A program made the position numbers and the translations under genes. This document shows, in pieces, positions 15,765 through 23,423 of a stretch of DNA of 41,129 nucleotides; the stretch's first letter is position 1; every line of letters begins with the position of its first letter. Location of the stretch: IMG/VR virus record IMGVR_UViG_3300036829_000041, positions 1 to 41,129 of that record. The stretch is one strand, 5' to 3'. Source of the DNA: a virus. A model generated the notes under the pieces. That model searched no databases and was not told the origin of the DNA. It saw only the letters and a program-made list of their open reading frames with translations.

Positions 15765-17678
15765 TCACACCTCCGCTTTCGGCCGGGCAATCGCATACGG
15801 CGCCACCCGGTCCCCGGCCAGGTGCGCGGTGAACGGCTGCACGTCATAGCCCAGTTCTTCGAGCAGGTCGTAAAGCTCGGCCTGGGTGTAGTAGCCGTAA
15901 ATCGAGTGATCTTCGATGAACAGGACCGGGCGCAGCCGGGCCAGCGTCTCCCGCATCCCCCACAGGGCCTTCAGGTCGGCGCCCTCCACGTCCAGCTTGA
16001 CCAGGTCGATCCGCTCCACCTCGTCAAGCAGCGCGTCCAGCGGTATCGCCTCAACCTGCACGCCCTCGCCGTCGGGAACCTCGTCACGCTCGAACGCCTT
16101 GGTCGACCCGCCGGTCACCCGCCGGTTCTTGTCCGCCATGATCAGCTTGTCCGGCACGTCCCACGCGGCTACCTCCATCACCGCGACGTTCTCAATGCCG
16201 TTCAGGGCGATGTGGTAGCGCAGCGACGCGGCCGTGTCCGGCATCGCCTCCACCGCGATGACCTGGCTAGCCCGCCCGGCCAGCCGCAGCGCCCACCGGC
16301 CGACGTGCGCGCCCACGTCCAGCAGCACCCCGTCAGATGGGAACAGCGCGGCGAGCACCGGGGCCAGCGTGTCCTCGTGCCCGACCGAAATCCAGTCGTC
16401 GGTGTGCGGCCCCCTGGCCAGCCACCGCAGCCCGTCCGATTCCACCGTGGGCAGCGGCACCGCCGCCTTGGCAGGTGGCCGCACCAGCGCCGCGCCGCAC
16501 AGTTGCTCCAGCATTTCGAGCGCGGGCTTCCAGTACGTGTTCATCACCAGGTCGGCGTCGTAGCCCTCCGCGAACGCGCGTGCCCGCCGGGCCAGCTTGT
16601 CCCGCTGCGCTGGCTGCCGCGACACCCGGTAAGCCTTCTCCAGCGCCTTCTCAATGGAGGCGATGAACGGCACATACCAGTTCGCCTCATCGCGGGGATG
16701 CCAGTACGGCTGGCAGTCCACCAGCCACCCGGAGCCGCACAGCTCAGTCTGGGCCGAGTTGTCGCCGACGATCACCGGCACGCCGCACGCCTGCGCCTGC
16801 ACCGGGCCGAGGCCGAACCCTTCCCCGTAGGACGGGTTCAGGAACACGTCAGCCAGGCCGGTGATCCGCGACACATACCCCTGCGTGTAGAAGTTGGCAA
16901 CCTGCCCGTAGTCGTCGCTGAACAGCACCGCATCGCCGAGCCCGTAGTGGCGGATCAGCGGGCGCAAGTCCAGGCCGTACCCGTCCGGCGTCGCGGCCAG
17001 AGTGTGCGCGAACAGCAGCGAGTCCGGGTGCCGGTCGTGGAACGCGGCGAACGCCGCCATGACTTCGCCCCACGCCTTACGCGGCGGGTCGGTGCCCTTG
17101 TTCGCGGCCACCATCCCCACCACGAACGTCTCCGGGGAGATCCCGAACCGTTCCCGGGCCGCCTGCCGCTCCTCCGGGGACTGTGGCCGGAACAGCGACG
17201 TGTCCACACCGTGCGGCACATAGGCGGGCTCCAGCCCAGCCGCCTGCATCATCCGCACACCGTGCAGGCTGTAGGAGATCGGGTAGGCGCCGGACAGCCG
17301 GTAAAACAGCTTGTCCCCCCGGCTCATCCCGTGCGAGTGCACCGGGGACCACGCGGCGCAGGCCAGCCCGGCCACGGCCTCCGGGCCGATCGCCCACGCG
17401 TCATAGTGCACCAGCACCAGACCCGGGTCACGGCCGAAATGGTGCACAGCGTGAGAGGCGAGGATGTCAGTGGAGAACGGCGTCATCCCCGGTGGCAGGC
17501 AGGTGATGCCCTCCCACTCGTGCGGGCCGTACCCGCCGCCCATGCACGACAGCACGATGTCCCACCCGGCGTCGCGGATGCGCGGCGCGAACAGCGCCGT
17601 TTCCACCCCGTAACCGGTGTCCGACTGGGGGTCGTTGCTGTGCCACAGCATCTTGGGACGCTGCTTGATCAGTTCCAT
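15765..17678 (-). CDS. Fused GT4 glycosyltransferase - FkbM methyltransferase
   Basis: 637 residues; ATG at 17678 with AGGAG eight bases upstream. Residues ~1-400 are a GT-B fold, family-4-like glycosyltransferase: MLWHSNDPQSDTGYG, FVVGMVAANKG and the donor-site region NPSYGEGFGLGPVQAQACGV. Residues ~415-635 are an FkbM methyltransferase: LLDVGAHVGRWAL, IAVEAMPD and DLVKLDVEGADLKALWG. Together they would add a sugar and O-methylate it. The gene sits between the major capsid gene and the connector genes, so virion proteins are the likely target; some mycobacteriophages are known to glycosylate virion proteins. Target and sugar are inferred. Confidence 0.9.
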   Translation of the reverse strand: MELIKQRPKMLWHSNDPQSDTGYGVETALFAPRIRDAGWDIVLSCMGGGYGPHEWEGITCLPPGMTPFSTDILASHAVHHFGRDPGLVLVHYDAWAIGPEAVAGLACAAWSPVHSHGMSRGDKLFYRLSGAYPISYSLHGVRMMQAAGLEPAYVPHGVDTSLFRPQSPEERQAARERFGISPETFVVGMVAANKGTDPPRKAWGEVMAAFAAFHDRHPDSLLFAHTLAATPDGYGLDLRPLIRHYGLGDAVLFSDDYGQVANFYTQGYVSRITGLADVFLNPSYGEGFGLGPVQAQACGVPVIVGDNSAQTELCGSGWLVDCQPYWHPRDEANWYVPFIASIEKALEKAYRVSRQPAQRDKLARRARAFAEGYDADLVMNTYWKPALEMLEQLCGAALVRPPAKAAVPLPTVESDGLRWLARGPHTDDWISVGHEDTLAPVLAALFPSDGVLLDVGAHVGRWALRLAGRASQVIAVEAMPDTAASLRYHIALNGIENVAVMEVAAWDVPDKLIMADKNRRVTGGSTKAFERDEVPDGEGVQVEAIPLDALLDEVERIDLVKLDVEGADLKALWGMRETLARLRPVLFIEDHSIYGYYTQAELYDLLEELGYDVQPFTAHLAGDRVAPYAIARPKAEV

Positions 17679-17795
17679 CTGCTTGATCTCCTGGCCGGGG
17701 GGAGAGGGAATGTGGGTGCCCCGTGGATCACGGCCGGGGCCACGCCGTCGCGGGAGCCGATCCCCGCACACTCGGCGGTGTAGCTAGGGGTTTGG
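17679..17795 (-). other. Intergenic region after the major capsid gene
   Basis: 117 bp between the capsid stop and the glycosyltransferase start. It holds the AGGAG ribosome site of the next gene and only short imperfect stems (for example GTAGC...GCTAC at about 17779-17798, overlapping the capsid stop). No convincing terminator or promoter was seen. Confidence 0.4.
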
Positions 17796-19304
17796 CTACG
17801 CGGTGCCGCCAGTGCTCCACCGGAAGGCGTTCGCCGCAGCAACATCGCTGCCGACCCTCCAGTAGTAGAACCAGCCCTGGTTGCCGGTCGGCATGTTCGC
17901 CGTACCGGCGCCCTTCAGGAGCGGGTCGAACAGCATCGTGGACCCGATCCTGTCCACGATGTAGAACTTGCTCCAGTCGCCGAACACGGCCGACGCCGCA
18001 ACCAGCGCGGTGCCCGTACCCGGGGTCTGGGTGATCGACGGCGATTCCCTGATCTGCTTGTCCAGCAGGGTCGGCGGGGTGCCCTGGCCCAGGTTGGCCC
18101 AGAACGAGCCGCCGCCGAACTGGTCGATCGTGCGGATGCGGTTGATGTTGGTGATGTTCATGACCCAGCCGACCCGGTCCGACAGGCGGAACCTCGGGCC
18201 GAGCGCCGCGTTCAGCGCCATCACGTCCGCGACACCGCCGCCGTTGGCGCCGCCCGAACCGGCGGTGCCGGTGAACGCCGGAACGGCCGAACCGCCCGCG
18301 AGCACCTTTTGCGCAGTGCCCAGCCGGGTGATGATCCCGAACGGCTGCCCGGCGTTGGCCACGCCACCCGTTCCCCGGGCGAAAGCCGTCTCCTCCAGGA
18401 TGTCCTTGGAGTCCGCGAGCAGGCGGGGAAGCTGGTCGGCGAAGTTCGTGTCAGCGTTCGACTCGAACGACGCGATCACCCACGCCGCAGCCTTCTTCGG
18501 GAACACCTGGATCTGCCCGGCCGTCGGGGTGTTGTCGATGGCCTGGCCGCCTTCATCCAGCCAGCCCATCTGCACACCCGCCGAGTTCACTCCCTGCCAC
18601 GCGTTGGACGTGGTGGTCTTGATCTCGGCCATCGCCCGGTACGGGTTGGTGCTCCCATCCGAGGTCAACACGATGGTCGGGTCAAGCACGTAGGGCAACA
18701 AAAACCCCCCCGACGCGGTACCCAGAGTGAGCGACCGCTGCGCGGCGCGGAGCCCCTCACCCATCGGGTCGTTCAGGTACATCCTGAACGCCTCCACGTA
18801 CTCATCGTGGCCGGTGAGCAGCGCGTGCCGGGCGATCAGCGGGTCGGACATCACCTTGCGCGTGGCCTCTTCCGCCCGCTCGGGCAGCAGCATGCCCCGC
18901 TTGTTGTGCATATCGATGACCGACATCGACCGGGCCACCATGTCGCTGCCGCGCACCAGGCCGTCGCGCACCTTGTCCAGCTCGGCGAACGGGTCCAGGC
19001 GCGTCATGAACTCAGGCGTTCCGCCGCCGCCCCACGACGACCGCGACGCCTGGCCGGTGGCACCCGGGTCGTAGCCGGACTCGCGCGAGCCGCCAGCGGT
19101 GCCGCCGTCGGACCGCTGGATGAGCTTGATCTTCTCCATCCGCTGAAGCACCGGCTCCTTCAGCTTCTCGATCTGCTCATACTCGTCAATGAGCGTGTCC
19201 CGGATGTTGCCGTCGCCCTCCTCGGTGGTCGTCGGGTCGGCGTCCATCTCGGACAGTTCGTTGCGGATCGCGCTCTGGCGGTCCAGCATTTCCTGGAGCC
19301 TCAC
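17796..19304 (-). CDS. Major capsid protein (HK97 fold) with N-terminal scaffold domain
   Basis: 502 residues from a GTG at 19304 after GAGGGGGAG. The first ~70 residues are a charged coiled coil (LQEMLDRQSAIRNELSEM), typical of the delta scaffold domain, presumably removed by the protease encoded just upstream. Hallmarks of the HK97 family are SLTLGTASGGFLLPYVLDP at about 193-211, FPKKAAAWVIASFESNAD, QLPRLLADSKDILEETAFAR and a C-terminal FGDWSKFYIVDRIGSTM. A local GGGGGGGTTTTTG stretch (plus 18700-18711) uses codons unlike the rest of the gene. Confidence 0.95.
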   Translation of the reverse strand: MRLQEMLDRQSAIRNELSEMDADPTTTEEGDGNIRDTLIDEYEQIEKLKEPVLQRMEKIKLIQRSDGGTAGGSRESGYDPGATGQASRSSWGGGGTPEFMTRLDPFAELDKVRDGLVRGSDMVARSMSVIDMHNKRGMLLPERAEEATRKVMSDPLIARHALLTGHDEYVEAFRMYLNDPMGEGLRAAQRSLTLGTASGGFLLPYVLDPTIVLTSDGSTNPYRAMAEIKTTTSNAWQGVNSAGVQMGWLDEGGQAIDNTPTAGQIQVFPKKAAAWVIASFESNADTNFADQLPRLLADSKDILEETAFARGTGGVANAGQPFGIITRLGTAQKVLAGGSAVPAFTGTAGSGGANGGGVADVMALNAALGPRFRLSDRVGWVMNITNINRIRTIDQFGGGSFWANLGQGTPPTLLDKQIRESPSITQTPGTGTALVAASAVFGDWSKFYIVDRIGSTMLFDPLLKGAGTANMPTGNQGWFYYWRVGSDVAAANAFRWSTGGTA

Positions 19305-19361
19305 GGCTCCCCCTCTCAGTTGGCGGCTCCCTGCCGCGATTGACTGACGCCCTGAGGCCGG

Positions 19362-21272
19362 TCAGGACAGTTCGATACCGGCGGCCCGCAGCGCCTCCTC
19401 GGCGCGGAGGCGGTACAGCCGGTTACCGGTGGAACGGGACACGTTCTCCTCTTCGGGGGAGCCGCCGTGGCCTGTGTCGGCCGACGTGTCCTCCTCCTCC
19501 CACTCCTCCTCGGTGAGGAGAGAGCCGGGAAGCTGCATGCGGACGCCCAGCACTTCAGCGCCCGAGTACGCCGCGAACGGCGTAAGCCCGTACTCGCGCA
19601 GGCCCAGCACCAGCCGCTTGACCCGCTGGAGCGCGCCGCCGTAGGCGCGGCGGTACTTGTCACCGGGGCCGCGCAGCGTCGGGTCCGAGCGGACGATGCC
19701 ACCCGTGAACGACTGGCTGCGCAGCGCGCCCATGTTGACCAGCTCCAGCAGCTCCTCACCGAGCGGCGTGTTCGCGTACTCGGTGCGGGTGAGCAGGCCC
19801 TTGGACTCGGACGAGATGTGCTTGGCCACGCCCGCCGGGAGGGAGAACCGTTCGGCCGGGGTGCCGTGCACGGTCATGCCGTGGTTGTAGAGGCAGGTGG
19901 CGTTCCAGAATCCACGGTTGCGCTCGGGGGAGATCGCCCGCAGCACGTCGCTGAACGCACCCCGGTCGATCTCCTCCTCGTAGTGGCCCTCGTGGTCCTT
20001 GATCTCCGCCGGGGTGTTGTAGATCGCTGCGTACGCCTCCACCACCCGGCCCGAGGCGTACTCGCCGCCCTCGGAACGGGACATGATGCGGCACTCCTCC
20101 AGCGGCCAGTACCGGAAGATCTCACCGGCCGTGGCCGCCCGCATCGCCGGGGCCGGGCCGCCCTTGCCCTTGCGGGCACGCTGCGCCAGCGCACCGAACT
20201 TGCTCTTGCCGTACTTGGCGCGGCCGATCTTCGCCGCCAGAGCGCCCGGGTTGTTGATCCCCTTCGCGGCCAGCTTCGCCTTGAGGGCGGCGAACCGGGC
20301 ACCAGAGCCCAGCTTGGCGGCACGGGACACCTCCCCGGCGTGCCAGTCATTGAAGCCGCTGCCCTCGCTGGCCGCAGCGTCCAGATCTTCAAGCTGAACC
20401 CCGGACAGGTCCGGCAGGTCGTCCAGGCGGTCCCACTCCTGGCTCAGGCCGTCGGCGTCGTACTGGTCGTCCGCCATTGCTGAACTCCTCGCTGCCCCAT
20501 GTCGGGTGCGTGCCTTCATCGCGTCCCATTGCGCGATGTTTTTCGCCGCCGCTGCCTGCACCTCGGCGCTGACCTTGTTGCCCTTGCCGTCGTGGCCCTC
20601 GCTCCAGTTGCGGACGATGCCCACGGCCATCTCGATAGCCCGCGACTCGCCGACCTTGGCCTTCAGGTCATTGGCGAGATGCTGGATATACGGCGGAAGC
20701 TGCCACGTCTTGTGCTTCCACAGCCCCGGCCCGCCGGGCGTGCCCACCGGCTCGTGCACCGTGGACGCCGTGGCCGTCTCCGCCGTCCGCGTCGCGGACG
20801 CGTAGGCACCGACCAGGCCAGGCGCCACCGGCTTGCCCCTCAGCCGCCCCTGGTGCACGCCGAGCGAACTCGGCACAGCCGGGCGGCCTGGCTCGGTCAC
20901 CGCACCCTTGGGGACCCGTGCCAGGCTCTTGCGGATCGCCTCAATGTCGTTCCGGTTGGAGCCGCCCGCGTAGATGCTGTCCAGGTAGGCGGCACCGTCC
21001 AGGTGCCGGTTCGCCGCCGCCAGGTCCCGCCGGGCCACGGCCTTGCCCGCGTTGCGGACATCCGTCGCCGCGTCGGCCATCCCCGGCTGCTGGCCGATCA
21101 CATCAGCCGCCGACATGATCGCCCGCACATGCCCGTCGCCACCGGCCGGGCCGTCAAACGTGAAGTCCGACCCGCCGACATGCACCCACTTGCCACCGAA
21201 GCCCCGGGCCTCGCGCGGGTTGAACGCGCGCTCCATCTGCGCCAGCCGGTAGGCCAGCATGTCGTCAGCCAC
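19362..21272 (-). CDS. Prohead protease (HK97/S78 type) fused to long N-terminal helical and GKW modules
   Basis: 636 residues from a GTG at 21272; an ATG at 21290 is the alternative. Basic family proteases have ~200-250 residues, so this is strongly extended. Visible in order: GKW module (residues ~17-34, NPREARGFGGKWVHVGG); helical segment with VARRDLAAANRHLDGA; helical domain at ~165-250 (LPPYIQHLANDLKAKVGES, AAAKNIAQWDAMKAR); an LGS/AKYGKSKFGAL segment; S78 protease at ~403-570 with GRVVEAYAAIYNTP, catalytic-type His in LYNHGMTVHG (near 464) and Ser in RSQSFTGGI (near 520); acidic C-terminus. It cleaves capsid and probably packaged proteins during maturation. Confidence 0.9.
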   Translation of the reverse strand: MADDMLAYRLAQMERAFNPREARGFGGKWVHVGGSDFTFDGPAGGDGHVRAIMSAADVIGQQPGMADAATDVRNAGKAVARRDLAAANRHLDGAAYLDSIYAGGSNRNDIEAIRKSLARVPKGAVTEPGRPAVPSSLGVHQGRLRGKPVAPGLVGAYASATRTAETATASTVHEPVGTPGGPGLWKHKTWQLPPYIQHLANDLKAKVGESRAIEMAVGIVRNWSEGHDGKGNKVSAEVQAAAAKNIAQWDAMKARTRHGAARSSAMADDQYDADGLSQEWDRLDDLPDLSGVQLEDLDAAASEGSGFNDWHAGEVSRAAKLGSGARFAALKAKLAAKGINNPGALAAKIGRAKYGKSKFGALAQRARKGKGGPAPAMRAATAGEIFRYWPLEECRIMSRSEGGEYASGRVVEAYAAIYNTPAEIKDHEGHYEEEIDRGAFSDVLRAISPERNRGFWNATCLYNHGMTVHGTPAERFSLPAGVAKHISSESKGLLTRTEYANTPLGEELLELVNMGALRSQSFTGGIVRSDPTLRGPGDKYRRAYGGALQRVKRLVLGLREYGLTPFAAYSGAEVLGVRMQLPGSLLTEEEWEEEDTSADTGHGGSPEEENVSRSTGNRLYRLRAEEALRAAGIELS

Positions 21273-21522
21273 CGGCAGCCCGCCTGACATGAGTCACCGG
21301 AACCGGCTTGCCCCCCTGCCCGGTCACCGTTGCCGTGTCCGCGTCGTACCGGCCGAAATAGGACTGGCTGATCGTGTGGCGGCCCGCCGCGCCCTCCACC
21401 CATATGCCGTGCAGGTGCCGGGCGATCCCCACATCGGTCCATGGACCGGCGGCCCGGTAGTGGTGCTGGCTGTAGCCGCGCGAGACGGCCTCCAGCCGGT
21501 GCGTCAGCATGTCGTCGGCCAC
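21265..21522 (-). CDS. 85-residue protein, partial paralogue of the protease N-terminus
   Basis: Starts at a GTG (21522) behind AGGGAGG. The first residues VADDMLTHRLEAV closely match the start of the following protease (VADDMLAYRLAQM), and the ribosome-site DNA is also similar, so one arose by duplication. The rest (GIARHLHGIWVEGAAGRHTI, SQSYFGRYDADTATVTG) is beta-rich and not recognised. Its end overlaps the protease start. Confidence 0.68.
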   Translation of the reverse strand: MADDMLTHRLEAVSRGYSQHHYRAAGPWTDVGIARHLHGIWVEGAAGRHTISQSYFGRYDADTATVTGQGGKPVPVTHVRRAAGG

Positions 21523-21668
21523 GGCCGCAGCCCTCCCTGATAGGTGAATCACCGTCCCCGGTGGGGGGACGCTGTAAGGGCCGCAGACGGCCTGGGGGGG
21601 CTCAGCCCACCGATGACACATAGAAGTACCTGAACGCCCGGGAGCGGCCCACAGGGCTAGGCGCAGCC
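21523..21668 (-). promoter_or_regulatory. 146-bp gap with two hairpins ahead of the protease-capsid genes
   Basis: CGTCCCC (21553-21559) pairs perfectly with GGGGACG (21565-21571) around a 5-nt loop. A second stem, AGGGCT paired with AGCCCT around AGGCGC (about 21653-21670), overlaps the stop of the upstream gene. The place suggests termination after the polyproteins and possibly a new promoter for protease and capsid. No convincing -10/-35 pair was found. Confidence 0.45.
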
Positions 21669-23423
21669 CTACGCGGACTGGACCTGGCCCTCGGCCGCCG
21701 ACACCAGCGACTCGGCCGCACGGGCGGCCACATCGGCGCCAACACCGCACACCTTGGCCACCAGCGTCGTCATCGCCTCCACCACCTGATCCCGCACCGA
21801 CGCCATGTCCGCCCGGCCGATGCTCTCGGCCGCCTTCTTCCGCGCCCGGTGCTCGCCGATAGCCGAGATCAACTCGCCGCCGATCAGCGGCCCAACCGCC
21901 ACCCCGGCCTCGGCCAGCGGCGGAACCGCCATCCCGGCCGTGGCGACGATCAGCACACCGACCGCCACCAGGCCCAGCACCGTGGCCACCGTGCGGATGA
22001 TCGCCTTGCGCCGCTCAGCCTTCAGTTCCTCCGCCGTCTTGCCCGCAATCTTCTCGGCGGCGATCCGGTGCTCCTCGGCGCGCATCTGCTCCACCACATC
22101 CCGCAGCTTCGACGCCTGCTCGGACCGCAGCCGCGTGTCGTTGACCGAGATCTGGGCGCGCAGGTCGGAGATCATGTTCATGAGTTGCGCCGTGGACGGC
22201 TCACCCTGCGCCGGGGACTGCGGCAGATGGCTCGTACCGATCAGGCCAGCCACCGGGGACGCGCCGTGAATCCACTTGCCGTCCGGGCCGCGCCGCTCAC
22301 CAGGGTCGTACGCCCGCAGCAGGTACTCCAGCGGCTCCCAGTCCAGGCCGCGCGACACCGGGTTGTCCCCCGCGTCCCCGGGCACGTCCGGGTTCGAGCC
22401 CACCGCGCTGCCGTCGGCCGTGCCGTCGTCCCCATCGAACGGTTCCTGGGCCGCGTCCGCCGCCGACCGCCACTGGCCAGGCCCAGCCCAGTGCACGCCC
22501 TCACCCAGGTCCGGCAGGTCGGCTGTCATCCGGCTAGCTCCCTCGGCCACGTGCGGCGCGAAGAACCCATCGCCGCTCTTGAAGTGGTAGGCGCCGCCGA
22601 TCGCGTGGGTGTAGGCGCCGATCTGCTCCACCTCGGGCACGGAGTCCACAACCACCACCGGGTCGATGTCTACCCGGTTGTTGTCGTCGTCGTGGAAGAT
22701 CCCGAGGTAATGCTGGGCCTTGTCCAGTTCGCCCCGGAACTCCACCCGAGCCCGGTCCATCGCCGCCCCGAAATCGGCCTGGGACGCGTCCTCAGGCACC
22801 GAGATGGTGTGGATGCCGGGCGGCTTCACCGACAGCGCATACCGGTCCGCGTCGGAAGCGAGCGGCTTGCCCGTGGCGGCGTCAATCGTCATGCCGCCCC
22901 ACGGCTTGCGTACCTCCGCGAACGCGGCAGCCTTCAGGGTCGGCCAGTTCCGGTCCAGGCCCTCCACGCCGTCCCGCCGCCGGGCCAGCCCGGCCAGCTT
23001 GCCCCGCCCCGCCTGGGCGATCGTCTGGAACTCCGACAGGGACACGGCCCGCGAGTTGCCCCGCGCCTCGGCCGCCGTGATCGGCTTCACTCGCGGCGCC
23101 AGCTTGCGGACGGACGGCAGCCCGGCCATCCCGCCACGGGTCCACTTCCCCGACGGGTCGCGCAGCTCGTTCACATCGAACCGCCGCGCCTGCCCACCGA
23201 ACACGACCGGGTTAGCTGCGCTGGTGGAGTAGATCACGTAGCCGTTCGTCCACCCGTCCAGTTGGCTGACCGCCTCATCCGGGGTCGCGCCCTGGGCGAT
23301 CACCTGCTGAACGAACCGCAGCATCACCGGATCGCCGCCCGGCTGAAGCTCCCCACCCGAGACGGTGACCTGGCCGCGCAGCGGCCTGCCGCCGCCCACC
23401 GGGAACGCGCGCAAAGTCGCCAT
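21669..23423 (-). CDS. Multi-domain virion-type protein with two GKW modules and a membrane segment
   Basis: 584 residues; its start overlaps the stop of the kinase-bearing gene. Order: N-terminal domain (1-80); GKW module at ~81-98 (RFDVNELRDPSGKWTRGG); domain at ~165-300 with GGMTIDAATGKPL, YLGIFHDDDNNRVDIDPVVV and IGAYTHAIGGAYHF, resembling a small domain recurrent in actinophage proteins; acidic linker; second GKW module at ~371-389 (AYDPGERRGPDGKWIHGAS); coiled coil at ~415-470; hydrophobic membrane-like span at ~476-500; Ala-rich C-terminal helices. Location between portal and protease suggests an internal or injected virion protein. Function unknown. Confidence 0.78.
   Translation of the reverse strand: MATLRAFPVGGGRPLRGQVTVSGGELQPGGDPVMLRFVQQVIAQGATPDEAVSQLDGWTNGYVIYSTSAANPVVFGGQARRFDVNELRDPSGKWTRGGMAGLPSVRKLAPRVKPITAAEARGNSRAVSLSEFQTIAQAGRGKLAGLARRRDGVEGLDRNWPTLKAAAFAEVRKPWGGMTIDAATGKPLASDADRYALSVKPPGIHTISVPEDASQADFGAAMDRARVEFRGELDKAQHYLGIFHDDDNNRVDIDPVVVVDSVPEVEQIGAYTHAIGGAYHFKSGDGFFAPHVAEGASRMTADLPDLGEGVHWAGPGQWRSAADAAQEPFDGDDGTADGSAVGSNPDVPGDAGDNPVSRGLDWEPLEYLLRAYDPGERRGPDGKWIHGASPVAGLIGTSHLPQSPAQGEPSTAQLMNMISDLRAQISVNDTRLRSEQASKLRDVVEQMRAEEHRIAAEKIAGKTAEELKAERRKAIIRTVATVLGLVAVGVLIVATAGMAVPPLAEAGVAVGPLIGGELISAIGEHRARKKAAESIGRADMASVRDQVVEAMTTLVAKVCGVGADVAARAAESLVSAAEGQVQSA

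Noticed and set aside
15822-17783. A 653-codon plus-strand open frame
   Set aside because: Antisense of the clear glycosyltransferase-FkbM gene. His/Arg/Val-rich without motifs.
18700-18711. Frameshift error splitting the capsid gene
   Set aside because: The zero frame encodes the conserved SGGFLLPY segment and stays open throughout, so the gene is intact here.
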